From positions 47,542,429-47,606,428 of the forward strand of contig OX485804.1 of NCBI GenBank assembly GCA_950295325.1: a DNA stretch of 64,000 nucleotides. The letters run 5' to 3'. The notes beneath the pieces are model-generated. The model did no database searches and was not told the origin of the DNA. It saw only the letters and a program-made list of their open reading frames with translations. Positions 1 to 11,717 of this stretch are shown here, piece by piece. Source of the stretch: Polytrichum commune. Lineage: Eukaryota > Streptophyta > Polytrichopsida > Polytrichales > Polytrichaceae. The stretch's first letter is position 1. The number at the start of each line of letters is the position of its first letter. A program made the translations under genes and the position numbers.

Positions 1-450
1 ATAGACCTATCATATTGAAGAAAGTCCCCTAGTGCGGAACATGCTTATTGGCAATGCCAATGGAATAGGGTTTTGAGTTAATTGGCACTAGTTGATACAT
101 ATTATTCGTTTGTTGACAATCTTTATTCAAAACGGAGTTGTTTCGTTCAATATCTCCAAGATCCAAAAGATTAAAAAAAAAAATTCACCACTTTACAAGA
201 GTCTATGCAAAAAGATGTGGAAGGTTGCTCCAAGGTGCATAATTGTTATTGGTTATTTTTCTTAATCAAACTCTTGTGGCAATGTTTTATCAAATGACAT
301 TAACTAGTCACCAGAGCCCAACATTTTCCTTTTAAATTGCACCCATACCCAGACCATGCCCATCAGCAGCGACCTATGCCCACCCATGCTCACCCATAGC
401 ATGACATGTGCGCACCCATGCCCACCCATGCCCACACATAGCATGACATG
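1..450. other. AT-rich intergenic DNA with CCCACCCATG repeats
   Basis: No gene is supported. From about 350 to 440 the motif CCCACCCATG recurs in tandem, and it reappears at 866-900 and 1215-1310 on the other side of the MITE at 451-860. This suggests that one simple-repeat tract was split by that insertion. Confidence 0.5.
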
Positions 451-860
451 CTCGGGGAGTGCACTTAAAGTTAAGACTAGGAATCACGTGAGTGCGTACT
501 TTTGACCCCCCTATGTATGTACTAAAAAATCATCTAAAATTTTAAAAAAATATGAAGTTGTTAAACACAATCTAAAGTTCTTGTTGTATAACTTAAAAAA
601 AAATCAATTGTAAATATTTTTAAATTTATTTTTGAAGCAAAAAACAACGCATTTTAGTTCAAACATCTATCATTTTTTTTAATAAATTTTAAAAACTTTT
701 CGTCCTGAAATTTATACCAAGTGATAGATATATACGTAATGATTTGGCACTTAAAAATTCTTAATTTAAAAACTATTTTAAGGCCAAGTATTGTAGGGGG
801 TATGCCATTAAAACACACTCACGTGTATTCCTAACCTTAACTTTAAGTGCACTCCCCGGG
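451..860. mobile_element. 410-bp MITE with 8-bp target duplication
   Basis: The ends form a terminal inverted repeat of about 40 bp. The left end begins CTCGGGGAGTGCACTTAAAG and the right end, read in reverse, begins CCCGGGGAGTGCACTTAAAG; similarity continues through a CACGTGAGTG segment. ATGACATG occurs immediately outside both ends (443-450 and 861-868), an 8-bp duplication as expected for hAT-type transposition. No coding capacity is visible and the interior is very AT-rich. The same ATGACATG word also occurs once more nearby, so the duplication is probable rather than certain. Confidence 0.7.
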
Positions 861-868
861 ATGACATG

Positions 869-1330
869 TGCCCACCCATGCCCACCCATGCTATTCAAAT
901 TGCGCCCATGTATTCAAAAATTGTGTAATGTGTATTACCCGCCTACACCAAGTCTTGGTTGGATCAGACAAATAAAAGTTCATTCACTATCGTTGGCTTC
1001 AGCCCGGAGCGCTTCTTGGTTAGCGTATTCCCTGCATCCGAGAAGTTTGACTCCGATTTGGAGTTGGATGCAAGGATGCACAAAACCGAACACGCCACGC
1101 GCGACATGATGGGGAATGTGGGGGCTCCTTTCAGCTTCCACCACAAGAGAATATTGAATTTAGCAATGGTATCCCGATTCATTGGCAATGCTAAGCTCAC
1201 TGCTGCAATGATCTCATGCCCACCCATGCCCACCCATGAACAATAATATCGCACCCATGCCCACCCAAAACCCATGGGCATGGGTGGGCATGAGTATGGG
1301 CACCCAATGTAGGGCTCTGCTAGTCACTTA
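869..1330. repeat. CCCACCCATG-type simple repeat tracts
   Basis: Tracts at 866-900 and 1215-1310 consist of the unit CCCACCCATGCC, and the second ends with its own reverse complement (GGGCATGGGTGGGCATG), so it can fold back. Open frames overlapping this segment are explained by the repeat and no gene is supported. Confidence 0.55.
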
Positions 1331-3330
1331 CCAAACCCTAACTAAATCCAGAGAGGTCTGGTTTTCAATTTAAGTTTTGTCATTGCTTTGGTGTACACTT
1401 GCTAATGCAACAAAAGATTGGAACACTTGTTCAAATCTCATTGCCTAGTGTAAACTCAAATGTGAATAACAGTTCAGCCAAAATCAACAAACATAAGCAT
1501 AAATCCTATGGGGCTCATTTTTCAATATGATTTTTGTTGGTTTTTTGTTATTCAAACTTTGAAGTTGGATAACATCAAAACATATTGGTACATGCCTGTG
1601 CTCATTGGGTTTGTGTTCATATATGTGCAAGTCGTTATTGGTTGCAATTCAACTTCCAAACCAATGGGATTGATTCAATGGAACCAAGGCAACTTGAGAT
1701 GTCAGTTGGATTTGCTCTCCAAGTCATTATTGGATTGCTTGAGTGAATTGAATCACAAATTGGACTTGGAATGAATTTAGAATTGGATGTCGGACTTCAA
1801 ATGAAGTTTTTAAGTGGATTGTAGGCTTGAGTTGGAATGCATATTATCTTTGAGTGCAAGTTTAATTTGAGGGATAAAACTGAGCAAACAACCATTCAAT
1901 GTGGATTGAGCAATTCAACATGAATTCAACAAACAACCATTTAATGTGGATTGAGCAAACAACCATTCAATGTGGATTCAACAAACAACATCCAATGAGG
2001 ATCAATAACATTGTATAGATCAAAATTGAGTTGGATAACAAACAAAGTTGAGCAAGCATTTAATTGAGAATTATGTGAGCCAAATATATGCATAAATGTA
2101 CTAGGGAAGAGCACAAACTATATTTTATTGATGGATTGGTTGGTATTTATGCATGATGAAATAGATATGTTTGCACAACTGATCCTAGTTGTCTGTATGC
2201 AAAAACTTATTCTATTTGTTTATTTGCCTCATACAAAAACCTCAATAAAGGTGGCAACAAGTTGCATTTATGCAACAAGGCTTGATGGATAAAAAATCAA
2301 ATTGAAATGGAATAAGCACCAAACTAAAATGCTTCATCGATCAAACTAAAATGCAACAAGTGAATGCAAACATTGAATTGAAATGTAACCCTAAATTGAG
2401 ATCTAAAACCCTAAACTAGACCAACAATACAAAGATTAAAGGTTGCAGTTTGACTTCTAGCAATGGGATTGATTTTGGAATTCAACCAATTTTGGCAAAA
2501 ATTTGAGTTCTGCAACAAATGGTTATTGATTTATTCCCAACGACCACTCCAAGACTTTGGCCTTGTGTGCACAAGTTTATAAAAATAAAATTGAAGACTA
2601 AAGATGAGGGTCATCTTAGCTTAGGTGTGGGATTGTGGACAAACACTATCAAACGCTCTATTCAACAAAAATTGGGTTGAATGTGGAGCACCAAAAAACT
2701 AAATCCTACGCCCTTGCACCCTACAAATTTGAGTGGTAAAGAGAGGGGATGTGAGGATGTTGAGAAAGAATGAGTGCCTATTGGCAAACTCTTCTTGAAT
2801 CCCATAAATCCAAAATGTGACATGAGAAGCATGTATTTGGTGTGCATCAATGGAGAGCATCAACGTCAGGATGGGGGAAGGGTAATGTTGAATTCACTCA
2901 TTTGTGAAGGGTTGACCCCATCGCATGCCTCCTCCTCACAATCCAATGCCACTTGCAGAAAATCGTTGTCAAAGTAACGAAGACCCTCTTCATGTTGGTG
3001 TGAGAATCGAAGTGGAGAGGGGAGGTTGGTGGCATACTCGGGGACATATGCAATGTGTCAAAGTTGGGTAGAGTGGAAGAGATCGTCATCTGTTAGGTCC
3101 AACTCTACGCATGTGTCCTCATCTCCGTCTTTGGAGTTGTTCAGGTCCAAGCCGAGGTAAGCAACTAAATCTACAATGCGGGCTTGTGTTGCAGGTGCAG
3201 CAAGTGATTGCAAATAGGAAAGGAGGATCGGAGCATCAATGGGGGAGACGCCGACTCCGGAGCATGGAGGAGTAGGTGCAATGGCAACATTTGCGGTAGA
3301 TGCAACATCAACTTTGGCTTGGATGCGAGC
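1331..3330. other. AT-rich intergenic DNA with short tandem repeat
   Basis: No gene is supported. Near 1884-2003 the words CAACCATTCAATGTGGATT and AACAAACAAC alternate in about three imperfect copies, a small degenerate tandem array. Confidence 0.4.
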
Positions 3331-3336
3331 AAGCTC

Positions 3337-4160
3337 TTACCTTCGGCGGAGGAGAAGCCATTGGTGAGCGATATTGCAAGTAATGAGCATGTCTTCAAGA
3401 ATGAAGAGGCTCAATTTGTTTTGCTGAGCAATTTGCTCAATCTTTTTCATAGTGGTTGGAGCAAAATCTACGGTGGCTTTTGCATTGGCACGCACGGCTA
3501 CCTCCTTCACCTTTAGATTTAGGTGATTTTTTTTCGAAGACTTAGCACCTTGAGGCCGAGTTGGTGCATGTGTGGATTCGCTTGGGATGAATACTCCATT
3601 AGGAGTGACAACATCACAACAATCAATAGGGAGCGCATTTGAATCATCAACATCTTGCCCTCTCGCTTTCCACTTGCCCATAATAATTGTTGCAAAATGA
3701 GGATGATTTTTTTAGCAACAACCAACAATGTTCAAGAACAAAGGCCTTTTCACATTTATATCTGTGAACATTACAACATCATCTTTAGTTGTCCCACTCT
3801 CATCAATATCCTTAATACTCCAATAGCAACCATCGAACTTGGCCACAACAACCTTTATGTCACCCCATTTTATTTCCAAAGACCTTGTAGGACAATTTGC
3901 TCCTCCCTTTGGCTTATGCCTTGCATTATGCAAAGCAACAAAGTCCTAAAATGCAGTATTTTTCTGCCATGTCCCTCTCCTTGAGTATGTGGAGGTGTGC
4001 GTAAAGCTCTTACAACACTGTTTTTTTCTTCCTTTGGACAAGAGTTCATGCCCTTCTTTGTCTTCCCACCTATTGCGTTGACATCTTCTCCCCTTGCTAA
4101 CATTGTGGAATCAATTTGGACGTTGGTGTGAATTAGGGCTTGACGGCCCCGGGTGCCCAA
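3337..4160 (-). pseudogene. decayed Myb/SANT-like transposon-associated protein
   Basis: Read on the minus strand, pieces in several frames line up in order. The first has CPTRSLEIKW followed by a segment ending KFDGCYWSI (about 3780-3890); next comes DESGTTKDDVV; last is a lysine-rich tail around 3500-3680. The pattern of arginine-x-leucine-x-x-x-tryptophan, then lysine-phenylalanine-x-glycine, then ESGT resembles the Myb/SANT-like proteins found beside PIF/Harbinger and hAT transposases and NAM-associated C-terminal regions in plants. Frames change between pieces and no intact protein can be read, so this looks like a relic. The family assignment is by pattern only. Confidence 0.35.
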
Positions 4161-4872
4161 TACCTAGAGTGTCGTTCACCCGCTAGGTACCCAACTTGGT
4201 GGGGACGCTCTTAGTGTGATCTCTCAAGATTTGCGACTTATTGTGTTGACCTTTGATTTCAAGCTATTGAAGGAAAGTCATCTTCACATACTCACAAATG
4301 GAGTTGTGTGAGTGCGTTGGCTATTGTTGTGTTATTGTGTATCGTTTATTGATTTATTATAATCTTTTGTAGTCCACCATAACTTTGGTCCGATCTTATA
4401 TTTAATCCTACAATGAAAGTTAGTGTCACAAACAACCTACTTAGTTTAGTTGGGATGAATTAGCTACAAACATGTGCCAACAGAAAAAATTAAAAATTAA
4501 AAATTAAATTAAAAGAAGAAGAAGCATACGAGCGTGCCTCTCATCCATCCATATCGAGAACTTGATCCCCTGCACATTTGTGTCTTATTCACTTAAAAAA
4601 TGTGTGTGTAGACCGATTCCGTGTCTTTGAAGCAAGTTCTAGTGTCAAAGCAACTCTAAATACAACCTGCGGACGGTGTAGTATTGGAGGGGTTTTGTAT
4701 TGGATGAATGAGAGGCAGGTACGGTCGTATGCTATAATTCCCATTTGCCCACACCTACGCGGATCCGTTTTTATGGGACCCCTTTACATCAGAAAGACAG
4801 GTGGGGCCCCGGTGAAAGAGCCCTGAATTATAATAGGGAATGTATATGTATTTGTCATGTTATGTTACTGTT
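4161..4872. other. intergenic, no gene seen
   Basis: The sequence is AT-rich apart from a short GC patch at 4745-4825. I see no recognisable coding or repeat structure. Confidence 0.4.
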
Positions 4873-4983
4873 CTCCCTCTTTAGTATGACACGTTTGGGA
4901 AACACAAAAAAAGTCGTATTTTCGAGGTGCCGTCTTCTCATTAATATGGCAAATGGCATAAAGTTGTTGTACTATCGAGGGAG
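4873..4983. mobile_element. Stowaway-like MITE, 111 bp
   Basis: The left end reads CTCCCTCTTTAGTATGACA and the reverse of the right end reads CTCCCTCGATAGTACAACA. The CTCCCTC start is typical of Stowaway (Tc1/mariner) MITEs. The right end is followed by TA, as expected for the target duplication, but the left is preceded by TT, so one copy is mutated or the call is wrong. Confidence 0.45.
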
Positions 4984-6506
4984 TACAAAAACATAAGTAA
5001 TATGAGCTTTACAATATATACACAACGAGTTTAAGCAATATAGATGGTATGAAATAATAACTGCACCTCCAAACAATTACAAATATTCTCAAGAACTTTT
5101 GAAATAGGAGTCCAAAGATCTTTGGTGTCGCCTACCCAAGTTAGCAAATGTCGTATCGAAATTCCCTACTAACTTTTGAAAACTAATAATTTCACTAACG
5201 CCAAAATATAAAGAATTCTTTGATGAGAAACTAGACAACAATGATGCATGACGTTTAGCATCACTGAACTTTGCTATAGGTGGAGCAACATCATCCACAT
5301 CTACACTAGTAACCCTAATTCTCGTTCAATTCCCAATGAGAAGTGAAGTTCCCAAGTGAAAATGGATGTATTTTAGACGTACATAACATAAATGAAAGGA
5401 ATTTCAGCATGAACTACCTCTTTAGAATGACAAAACAGAGATTCTATATGCCGCATTAGCAACAAGTCGTCGTCGTCGTGTAAAAGAGGGAGTTTTGGGG
5501 GAAGAAGTTGGGTCGTGCAGAAATGAGTGTGTCGTAAAATGGAGGGTATCATACAAACGAGTGTGGTATGAGCGAGCGAGGGAGGTTCATTTAGAGTGTA
5601 TTTCCGGAGAACGGAGCACATGTGTTGAGGCCCGTTCTGAATTGCTAAAAATGCACGGACGGACGGAGGCAATGATACATGCATACATACAGACAGACAG
5701 AGAGACAGACAGGCTATGGCATGCAGTTGCTAGTGTAGTTTAGTTTCCCCAGCAGCACAGCAGATGCAGCACGGCTATTAACTTATAATATGGCCTTCGC
5801 GTCCTTTCAGTACCCAAGTACCTGTACCAGCTAGGTATTCTCTACTCAAGTTACACCTACACTAACTTACATTCAGCTTCTCTTCTTAGTTAGCCGGCCC
5901 TCCACATACATTTGCCATTCCACTTCCCCATCTACATACATACATACATACATGTATGTTTGTCTGTCTGTACCAGTCAAGTCCCGGGAGGATTAATTTA
6001 GGCCACAATCGGTCAAGATCCCATTGTTCCCAACCCCCACTGCTTAGCCCCGCCCGGCCTTCATCACATCTGCCCTGCCCTGCCCTGCCCTGTCCCGGCC
6101 ACGCCTCCCTTCACTGTCCGAATGAAGCCCATGCTCCCTGCCCGCTCTGCCCGACTTCGAAAAATCAATTTGCCCTTGCATTCTTCAAGGTTGTTTGTCC
6201 ATACAACTCATATTCAGTGTATTTTATCTTCAAGTTCCAAATCCAATATATATGTTCGCTTTCATTGAGTGAATAAGCGATTGATCGGGAATTCATTTGT
6301 GAAGTGAAACCGTCAGTAAAGCATGTATTTAACTTGGAAGCCGAAAATGTTGCAATACCCTCATTAGCGCCGAGGTTGTAATTTTTTGTGACTTGCCATT
6401 GAAAGGGTCGTTGTCATTCTAAACAAGTTACCGTTTGGAGTAATGTATTTCTATAACATTTGACTGGAAGTATCATTTTTTAATACCCAAACATAAGTAC
6501 ATCATT
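4984..6506. other. intergenic DNA with simple repeats
   Basis: No gene is supported. There are short simple repeats: (ACAT)n near 5935-5955, GACA-rich tract near 5688-5710, and (CCCTG)n near 6072-6095. The 5740-6180 stretch is more GC-rich than its flanks and could be an old promoter or element fragment, but nothing identifies it. Confidence 0.4.
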
Positions 6507-7041
6507 TTGTCTAGATAGTGTGGGTTACAATTCAGAGTTACGTGTCGCTATAACTTTTTACTAACATTATCATTGTTTACCAACTCAATTTTATCATATT
6601 CGTCGGTGTGCATACTAACCACACTAAATATGATAGTTAGTGTCACTTACTATTAAGGGTTAAACATTCCTATATCTCTTTACTATTGATGTGTTTTTCT
6701 ACCAAGTAAAGATGTTAATCTTCTATGATGTCCCAAAAACCATTTCGACCTTTCTTGGTAAAAAATGAGATGTATAGTAAACAATTATAGTGTCCAAATA
6801 GTAAGTGACACTAAATAACATATTTAGTGTACTTATATTATTTGAGTAAAAAATGACACTCTCAGAAAAATATTATAGCAATGCGTAACTCCAACTGGTA
6901 ACCCACAATAATTAGACAAAATAGCATAGTTAGTATGCACACCGAAGAATATGGTATAACTTAGTTAGTAAAGAACGTTAATCTCAGTAACAAGTTATGA
7001 TAACATGTAACTCCAAATGGTAACCCACACTAATTAGACAA
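6507..7041. mobile_element. MITE with TTGTCTA/GTGTGGGTTAC ends and nested MITE
   Basis: The left end has TTGTCTAGATAGTGTGGGTTAC and the reverse of the right end matches it at most positions, with similarity continuing into GAGTTAC. A second copy of the right end lies at about 6887-6922, so the right terminus is duplicated. Inside, about 6622-6831 is another inverted-repeat element carrying the motif TAGTGTCACTTACTATT at both ends. It is related to the elements at 17131-17352 and 26639-26856. No coding capacity is visible. Confidence 0.5.
6622..6831. mobile_element. MITE of the TAGTGTCACTTACTATT family, copy 1
   Basis: The left side carries ACACTAAATA, then TTAGTGTCACTTACTATT. The right side carries ATAGTAAGTGACACTAAAT, then TTTAGTGT, giving opposed arms. 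It is nested inside the 6507-7041 element and belongs to the same family as two other copies in the window. Confidence 0.5.
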
Positions 7042-7265
7042 GAACACTCTGAAAATATGGACACCATGATGAGTGGTAGTGGGAACCTCCCCAAGGCTAA
7101 CCCAAAGACCCCCCACCCCCCCCCAATAGAATATCCATTTACAAATCCAAAGGACAGAGTCTATGGAGGCTGCAACATGCTGCGGGCACGGGTTTCCCTT
7201 CAACACACAAATTCTCAAGACCCCTCTATTTTAGGGAAACGTGTAAGACCCCTCAACATTCAGTG

Positions 7266-7475
7266 TTAGGGCCACTTCACACACAAGCCAAGGATTGTGA
7301 CCATATAAATGTGAGGGTCCTTGATTCTCTTCCAAAGACCGTACCATTAACATGGTCTGCTAGAATCCGTTAGGCCTATCTCTTGGAGGTGAACATGACG
7401 CAAATTCTGACAAACCATGAAACATTATTTAGAATTTGTCATGTAGAATTCCATGTATACTTTTCAACCATGATA

Positions 7476-7511
<36 letters not shown>

Positions 7512-7648
7512 TTTGTCTATTTATAGATCCTTAAGTCTTCACCTTCTAATGTGGAGTGAGCTTGGATGGTATCGACCTTTTTGACCAATGAGAGATTTTA
7601 AAATGCAATGGTCACGGGCCTTCAGTCTCGTGTGTGAAGTGGCCCTAA
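7266..7648. mobile_element. 383-bp hAT-like MITE
   Basis: The left end TTAGGGCCACTTCACACACA and the right end, in reverse TTAGGGCCACTTCACACACG, form a terminal inverted repeat; GTGACCAT is shared further in. The YAGGG-like start suggests hAT. I could not see a clean 8-bp target duplication, so the copy is probably old. It contains a (ATGT)n microsatellite near 7480-7512. Confidence 0.55.
7472..7512. repeat. (AT)n/(ATGT)n microsatellite
   Basis: A run of AT dinucleotides is followed by about seven copies of GTAT, inside the 7266-7648 MITE. Confidence 0.85.
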
Positions 7649-8555
7649 GCCTTCAATAAAGCTTTACAAAATAAACATGCTAAAAAGTCTACCAAGCCAC
7701 GAGTTGCATATATCACAGCAGTTTATCAGATTAATTACTTCAACATTCATTATTTTATCCTACTTCATCAGAATATGTCTTTTTATTATTGCTTCTTGCC
7801 ATTTGAAAGTATGAAAAAGCTCAAAATAAAAAACTAAAGTTTAAAACTTCCGAATACAATAATGGAATCTATGCCGAATGAGACATGCAACTCCCATGCA
7901 ACTACGCTGCCACGTCATGAATAGGGTATGAACCTTTACATGGATAAAGAAACAGTCTTCACTCGTTAGAACTATAAAGTCAATTTGTTCATGGAGGAAA
8001 TATTTGAGGCGGTATTATTTCCCAACTTCAAAGAGTTAACTTGCATTTTCAACATTGACTTTTGCATAAGCCCACTTCAATGGACCGTGTTGGAATGATA
8101 TACCTATATAATGGAGGAATTTTCTACCATGGAAGAACCTTCATACGTAAGTACAAATATCCCATAATCATGGTATTAGGCTGGTGTCAACTTATGTATT
8201 GACTTGGGTACACATATTCTTTCATCTCGTTATACCCAATACGATTATATACCCAATGAGAGGAGAATGGATGATGAGGGGCACGAGTGGCGAGAGAAGA
8301 ATGGATGAGAACATGTCTTCATGGATGGAATTTTGTGACAATTTTGATGAGACTTCTACCCTTGGACGATCGATCATATTGGTATCAGTGCTTGGGTTTT
8401 TGACATCATTAGGTAGGCAAGCATAAATGTTGATATTGTCTATTGATTCCAAGTGTTTGTCTTTGTACTAGTCTAAATATTTGTATGCACACAATCCCAA
8501 TTTATTCGTGGTGAATATTTCTTACTCATTGCAAATCCATAGCAACACTTTAGTA
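7649..8555. other. intergenic, no gene seen
   Basis: AT-rich DNA without recognisable coding sequence or repeats. Confidence 0.4.
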
Positions 8556-9360
8556 AGGGTGGGTTTACAATACAGATTGTGTCCAAGAAAGATGGGGTTC
8601 AAAAAACCTCTTAATGAACCTTACTTTCAGACTCAAGATTGGACCCAAAGCCTGGGCTTTGGGTCTGTCACTAGTTTAGAATGCATGAGCTAATTTGGCC
8701 GTATCAGAATTGGCAGAACATGTCACCTTGGGGACCACATGCAAGTAAGTAAATGCCCACACTTTACCCAATAATTACACACATTCAATGTTTTAATGTT
8801 CCAATGTTTCAGTGTTTTAGAGTTGAGCAAAAACTGAAGAGACTTCATTTTTAACTTCATGATGCTTAAAAATAGAACACTTGTTTGAAAATGATTGATG
8901 TTATAGAAATGCAAGTGCAGGGGACGGTTTTTGAACTTGCATCTTTTTCCTCCCAAATTGTGATATTGTAACACTACAATGTCATGACTATGTAACACCA
9001 AAACATTGAAATATTGGGGGTAACAATGGGTAAATTATCCATGCGTGGTCCATGTAGTGGCAACTTTTGCATAATTATGACACGGCCATAATTAGCTCGT
9101 GCATTCAAGACTAGTGACAAAAACCATGTTAGGGCCCCAAAAGTTATAAATCGGTTAGTTAAACAATGAGAAGTGTTTTCTTGAGTGGGGACTCTTGAGA
9201 TTTGGAGGGAAAGCGATGTTGCATTAACGCCACTTCTTTTTTTCATGCATTGGACCAAAGCACAATGTAAACTCCTTGGGTCCAATGTTTTGCTCTTGAC
9301 CAATAGAATCACTTGATTTTAAAGTCTCCTTGGTGTTGGACCCTAGTATAAACCCACCCT
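8556..9360. mobile_element. inverted-repeat element, about 805 bp
   Basis: The left end AGGGTGGGTTTACAATACAG and the reverse of the right end AGGGTGGGTTTATACTAGGG share a start, and GTCCAA with AAGA/AAGGA follow at similar distance. The interior has no clear coding sequence. No target duplication was recognised, so the exact borders are approximate. Confidence 0.4.
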
Positions 9361-9900
9361 AAGTAAGGTATAAGGGCCTAATCTGGATCCTCGGCTAAAG
9401 CATACACATGTAGTTGAGTGGTGTGTGGTAAGGTGTGGATCTAAAAATGGACATGCAAAATACACGTGTTTAAAAGAAGAGATTAGACTACGTGCTCAAC
9501 TTTTGTAAATCATTACAGACTCAATACACAACATAATGAAAGGAACGTGTGTGGATCAACTTTTTGAAAAAGAGAATCTTAAATTCAACAATAAATAAGT
9601 TACTCACTTGAGCTCCAGAACTTATGAGGAAAATGGCTATGGGCATGATTATTTGTATTTTCTGATTATATGGCACTAATCATGTGTTTCACAAGAAGAA
9701 AATTGGCCGTTTAGGAGGCGCTTAGCATGAGTGGTCGTTGGGACTTATGAAGATGAGGAGAGTCATGACAAACTGGACGACTGCAAGTATAACACCGTAT
9801 TCTACGTAGATACGTAGCTGGGGAGCGGAGCCCCTTCCAAGACCCCCGCTCCCCCCCCCTCCCCCCTCCCCCCTCCCGTCCCGCCGCAAGAACTTATTAG
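9361..9900. other. intergenic, no gene seen
   Basis: AT-rich DNA that turns abruptly GC-rich at about 9810 with a C-rich run (9840-9890). It leads into the presumed upstream region of the glycosyltransferase gene. Confidence 0.4.
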
Positions 9901-11717
9901 CGGCCCCGACGTAGGCTAATTCCGTTCAACGTTTGCGTTGCGGGAGGCTGGCATTCGTTGGGGACAAGGAGCAGAGGGCGGAGGCGGAGGCCGGAAGACC
10001 CGCCAGGGAACGCGTCCAAGACCCCAAGGCTTACCTACGGGAGGAAGACGGAAGAGCCTCCCCCCCTCCCCTTCTTCCGTCCCGCGTTGAAGACCCTGCC
10101 GTTGGACACCCTGGAAACCCCCTTTCCGTCTCGCTCCACACGCTGCCTGCCTGCTCGCCAGGCTGCTCTTCCGCTCTGCTTCTCCCTCCCCTGCTCTACT
10201 CCTCCGGCCATCGCCCTCGCCCTCGCCGTCCATCCTTCCACTTTAACCGCCTCCCCCCTCTCTCCCCCCTTTAAATCCACCAAACAAAAGCAAGGCCGAC
10301 TTCCTACATTGCCTCTCCCTTTTCTCCTTTTTTTTTGGCCTTACTTCTCAAATTTTTTAATGCGCTTGCGCAAGAACGTAGAAGCCGACAGTGATTGAAG
10401 GCCGGCGAGCTCCCTCCTCCTTCGCAGTACTTGCGTCCCTGCGCTGCCCGGGGCGGTTTATCCGGAGCTCATTCTCTGTGTCAGGGAGATCGTTTTGTGA
10501 GCCTCTGCCATCCTCAGTGTGTGTAGTGGGTTGTAGGCTTCCGTGCGGTTTTGATGTATTGGCGTGAATCTATCTGTTGGTATCTATCGCTGTTTGAGCT
10601 GAGGCAGTGAAGGCGTATTGGTGGCTTCCAGTGTTTTGTCCACCCGATGCGAGTGGCATCTGTTCTGTTCTGTTCTGTTCTGTGGCGGGGCTGTGGCTCC
10701 ATATGACCTAGTGTGACAAGAGAAGATTGGATCAAGAAGAGCTAGAGCCCGATTTGGAGTGCTGAGCTTTCTCTGCGCTTCTCTATTTAGTTTTAGCGGC
10801 ATTCTTGTGCAAGCACGGGGGTTGAAGCGACGGTGATGGGGAAATTTTAATGTGCAGGCTTTAAGTCATATACAGACCACAACGCCTTCCTCTTCTTCTG
10901 CTGTCCTTAAGTTTGATATCACTGTGCTCACTCTGTGAGAGTACCGCACATTGATCGATCCTTGTTTGGGGTGATGTCCTTCTGCACATAGCGGCCAAGT
11001 TTTGGCTTCGAAACGTAACTGACAGATGGTCAAATTGGGTCCTTTCGTAGCACTCTCTTCTTTGGCAACCTGGAGAATAAGCAAGAACGCAGGTGGTATA
11101 CTTCCATTCATCGTAGGCAATGCGTGGAGGCTTGCAGTATTATTCATTGATTACGAGAGTATTTCGCACTCGGCTCAACCGATCGAATGTGCCGGCATAC
11201 ATACATCCTGAGCTTCACATACCATAGTTTCTCTAGGTTTCCTTCCTTCAGTTTGTAATACTCTGTATGTGAAGCCAAAGGCTTTTCAATACACTTTTCT
11301 ATACATTTTTTCTATCAAGACCCTCCTGGCTCACATTGTCCAATCGCTATAGAAACAGCCTAACGAGGAGATATATTCTTCCCACTATCAATCATTTCAA
11401 GCCTGGTTCACACCTACCTAACTTCCTTTTATACCTACCTACCCTTGTTTATTTATTTATTTATTTATCACTTCCATTTTGCTTATCGAGTTGGACAATC
11501 AGCACTTAGATATATCCATCCAAAGGATCCATGCTCGCGAAAACTAGTAGCTGGGAGTCGTGAAGTGACGGGAGGATTTAAGAGATAGCCTATGCCTGCA
11601 AAGCTACCCAACATCTTGTTTAATGAACACGAAAGCACCAAACTTAGCAAGGCTTAAACATAGCCGCGTAGAGGACTATTTCTCGTGCATCTTCTCTCTG
11701 CAGAGAACTCTTTAGAG
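9901..11717 (+). promoter_or_regulatory. GC-rich promoter and long 5' leader of the GT34-like gene
   Basis: From about 9900 to 10280 the DNA is strongly GC- and pyrimidine-rich, unlike the AT-rich flanks. A TATA-like TTTAAAT lies at about 10271. Transcribed-looking sequence without a long open frame then runs to the start codon at 11718. The leader contains a (TGTTC)n microsatellite (10661-10683) and an ATTT repeat (11448-11468). Open frames here read through low-complexity sequence on both strands and do not look like genes. The promoter assignment is inferred from position and composition only. Confidence 0.3.
10661..10683. repeat. (TGTTC)n microsatellite
   Basis: Four exact copies of TGTTC plus a partial copy. 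Confidence 0.8.

Noticed and set aside
9916..10398. Overlapping open frames on both strands in GC-rich DNA
   Set aside because: Low complexity, no domain, frames open on both strands because stop codons are rare in GC-rich sequence. Better read as promoter or leader.
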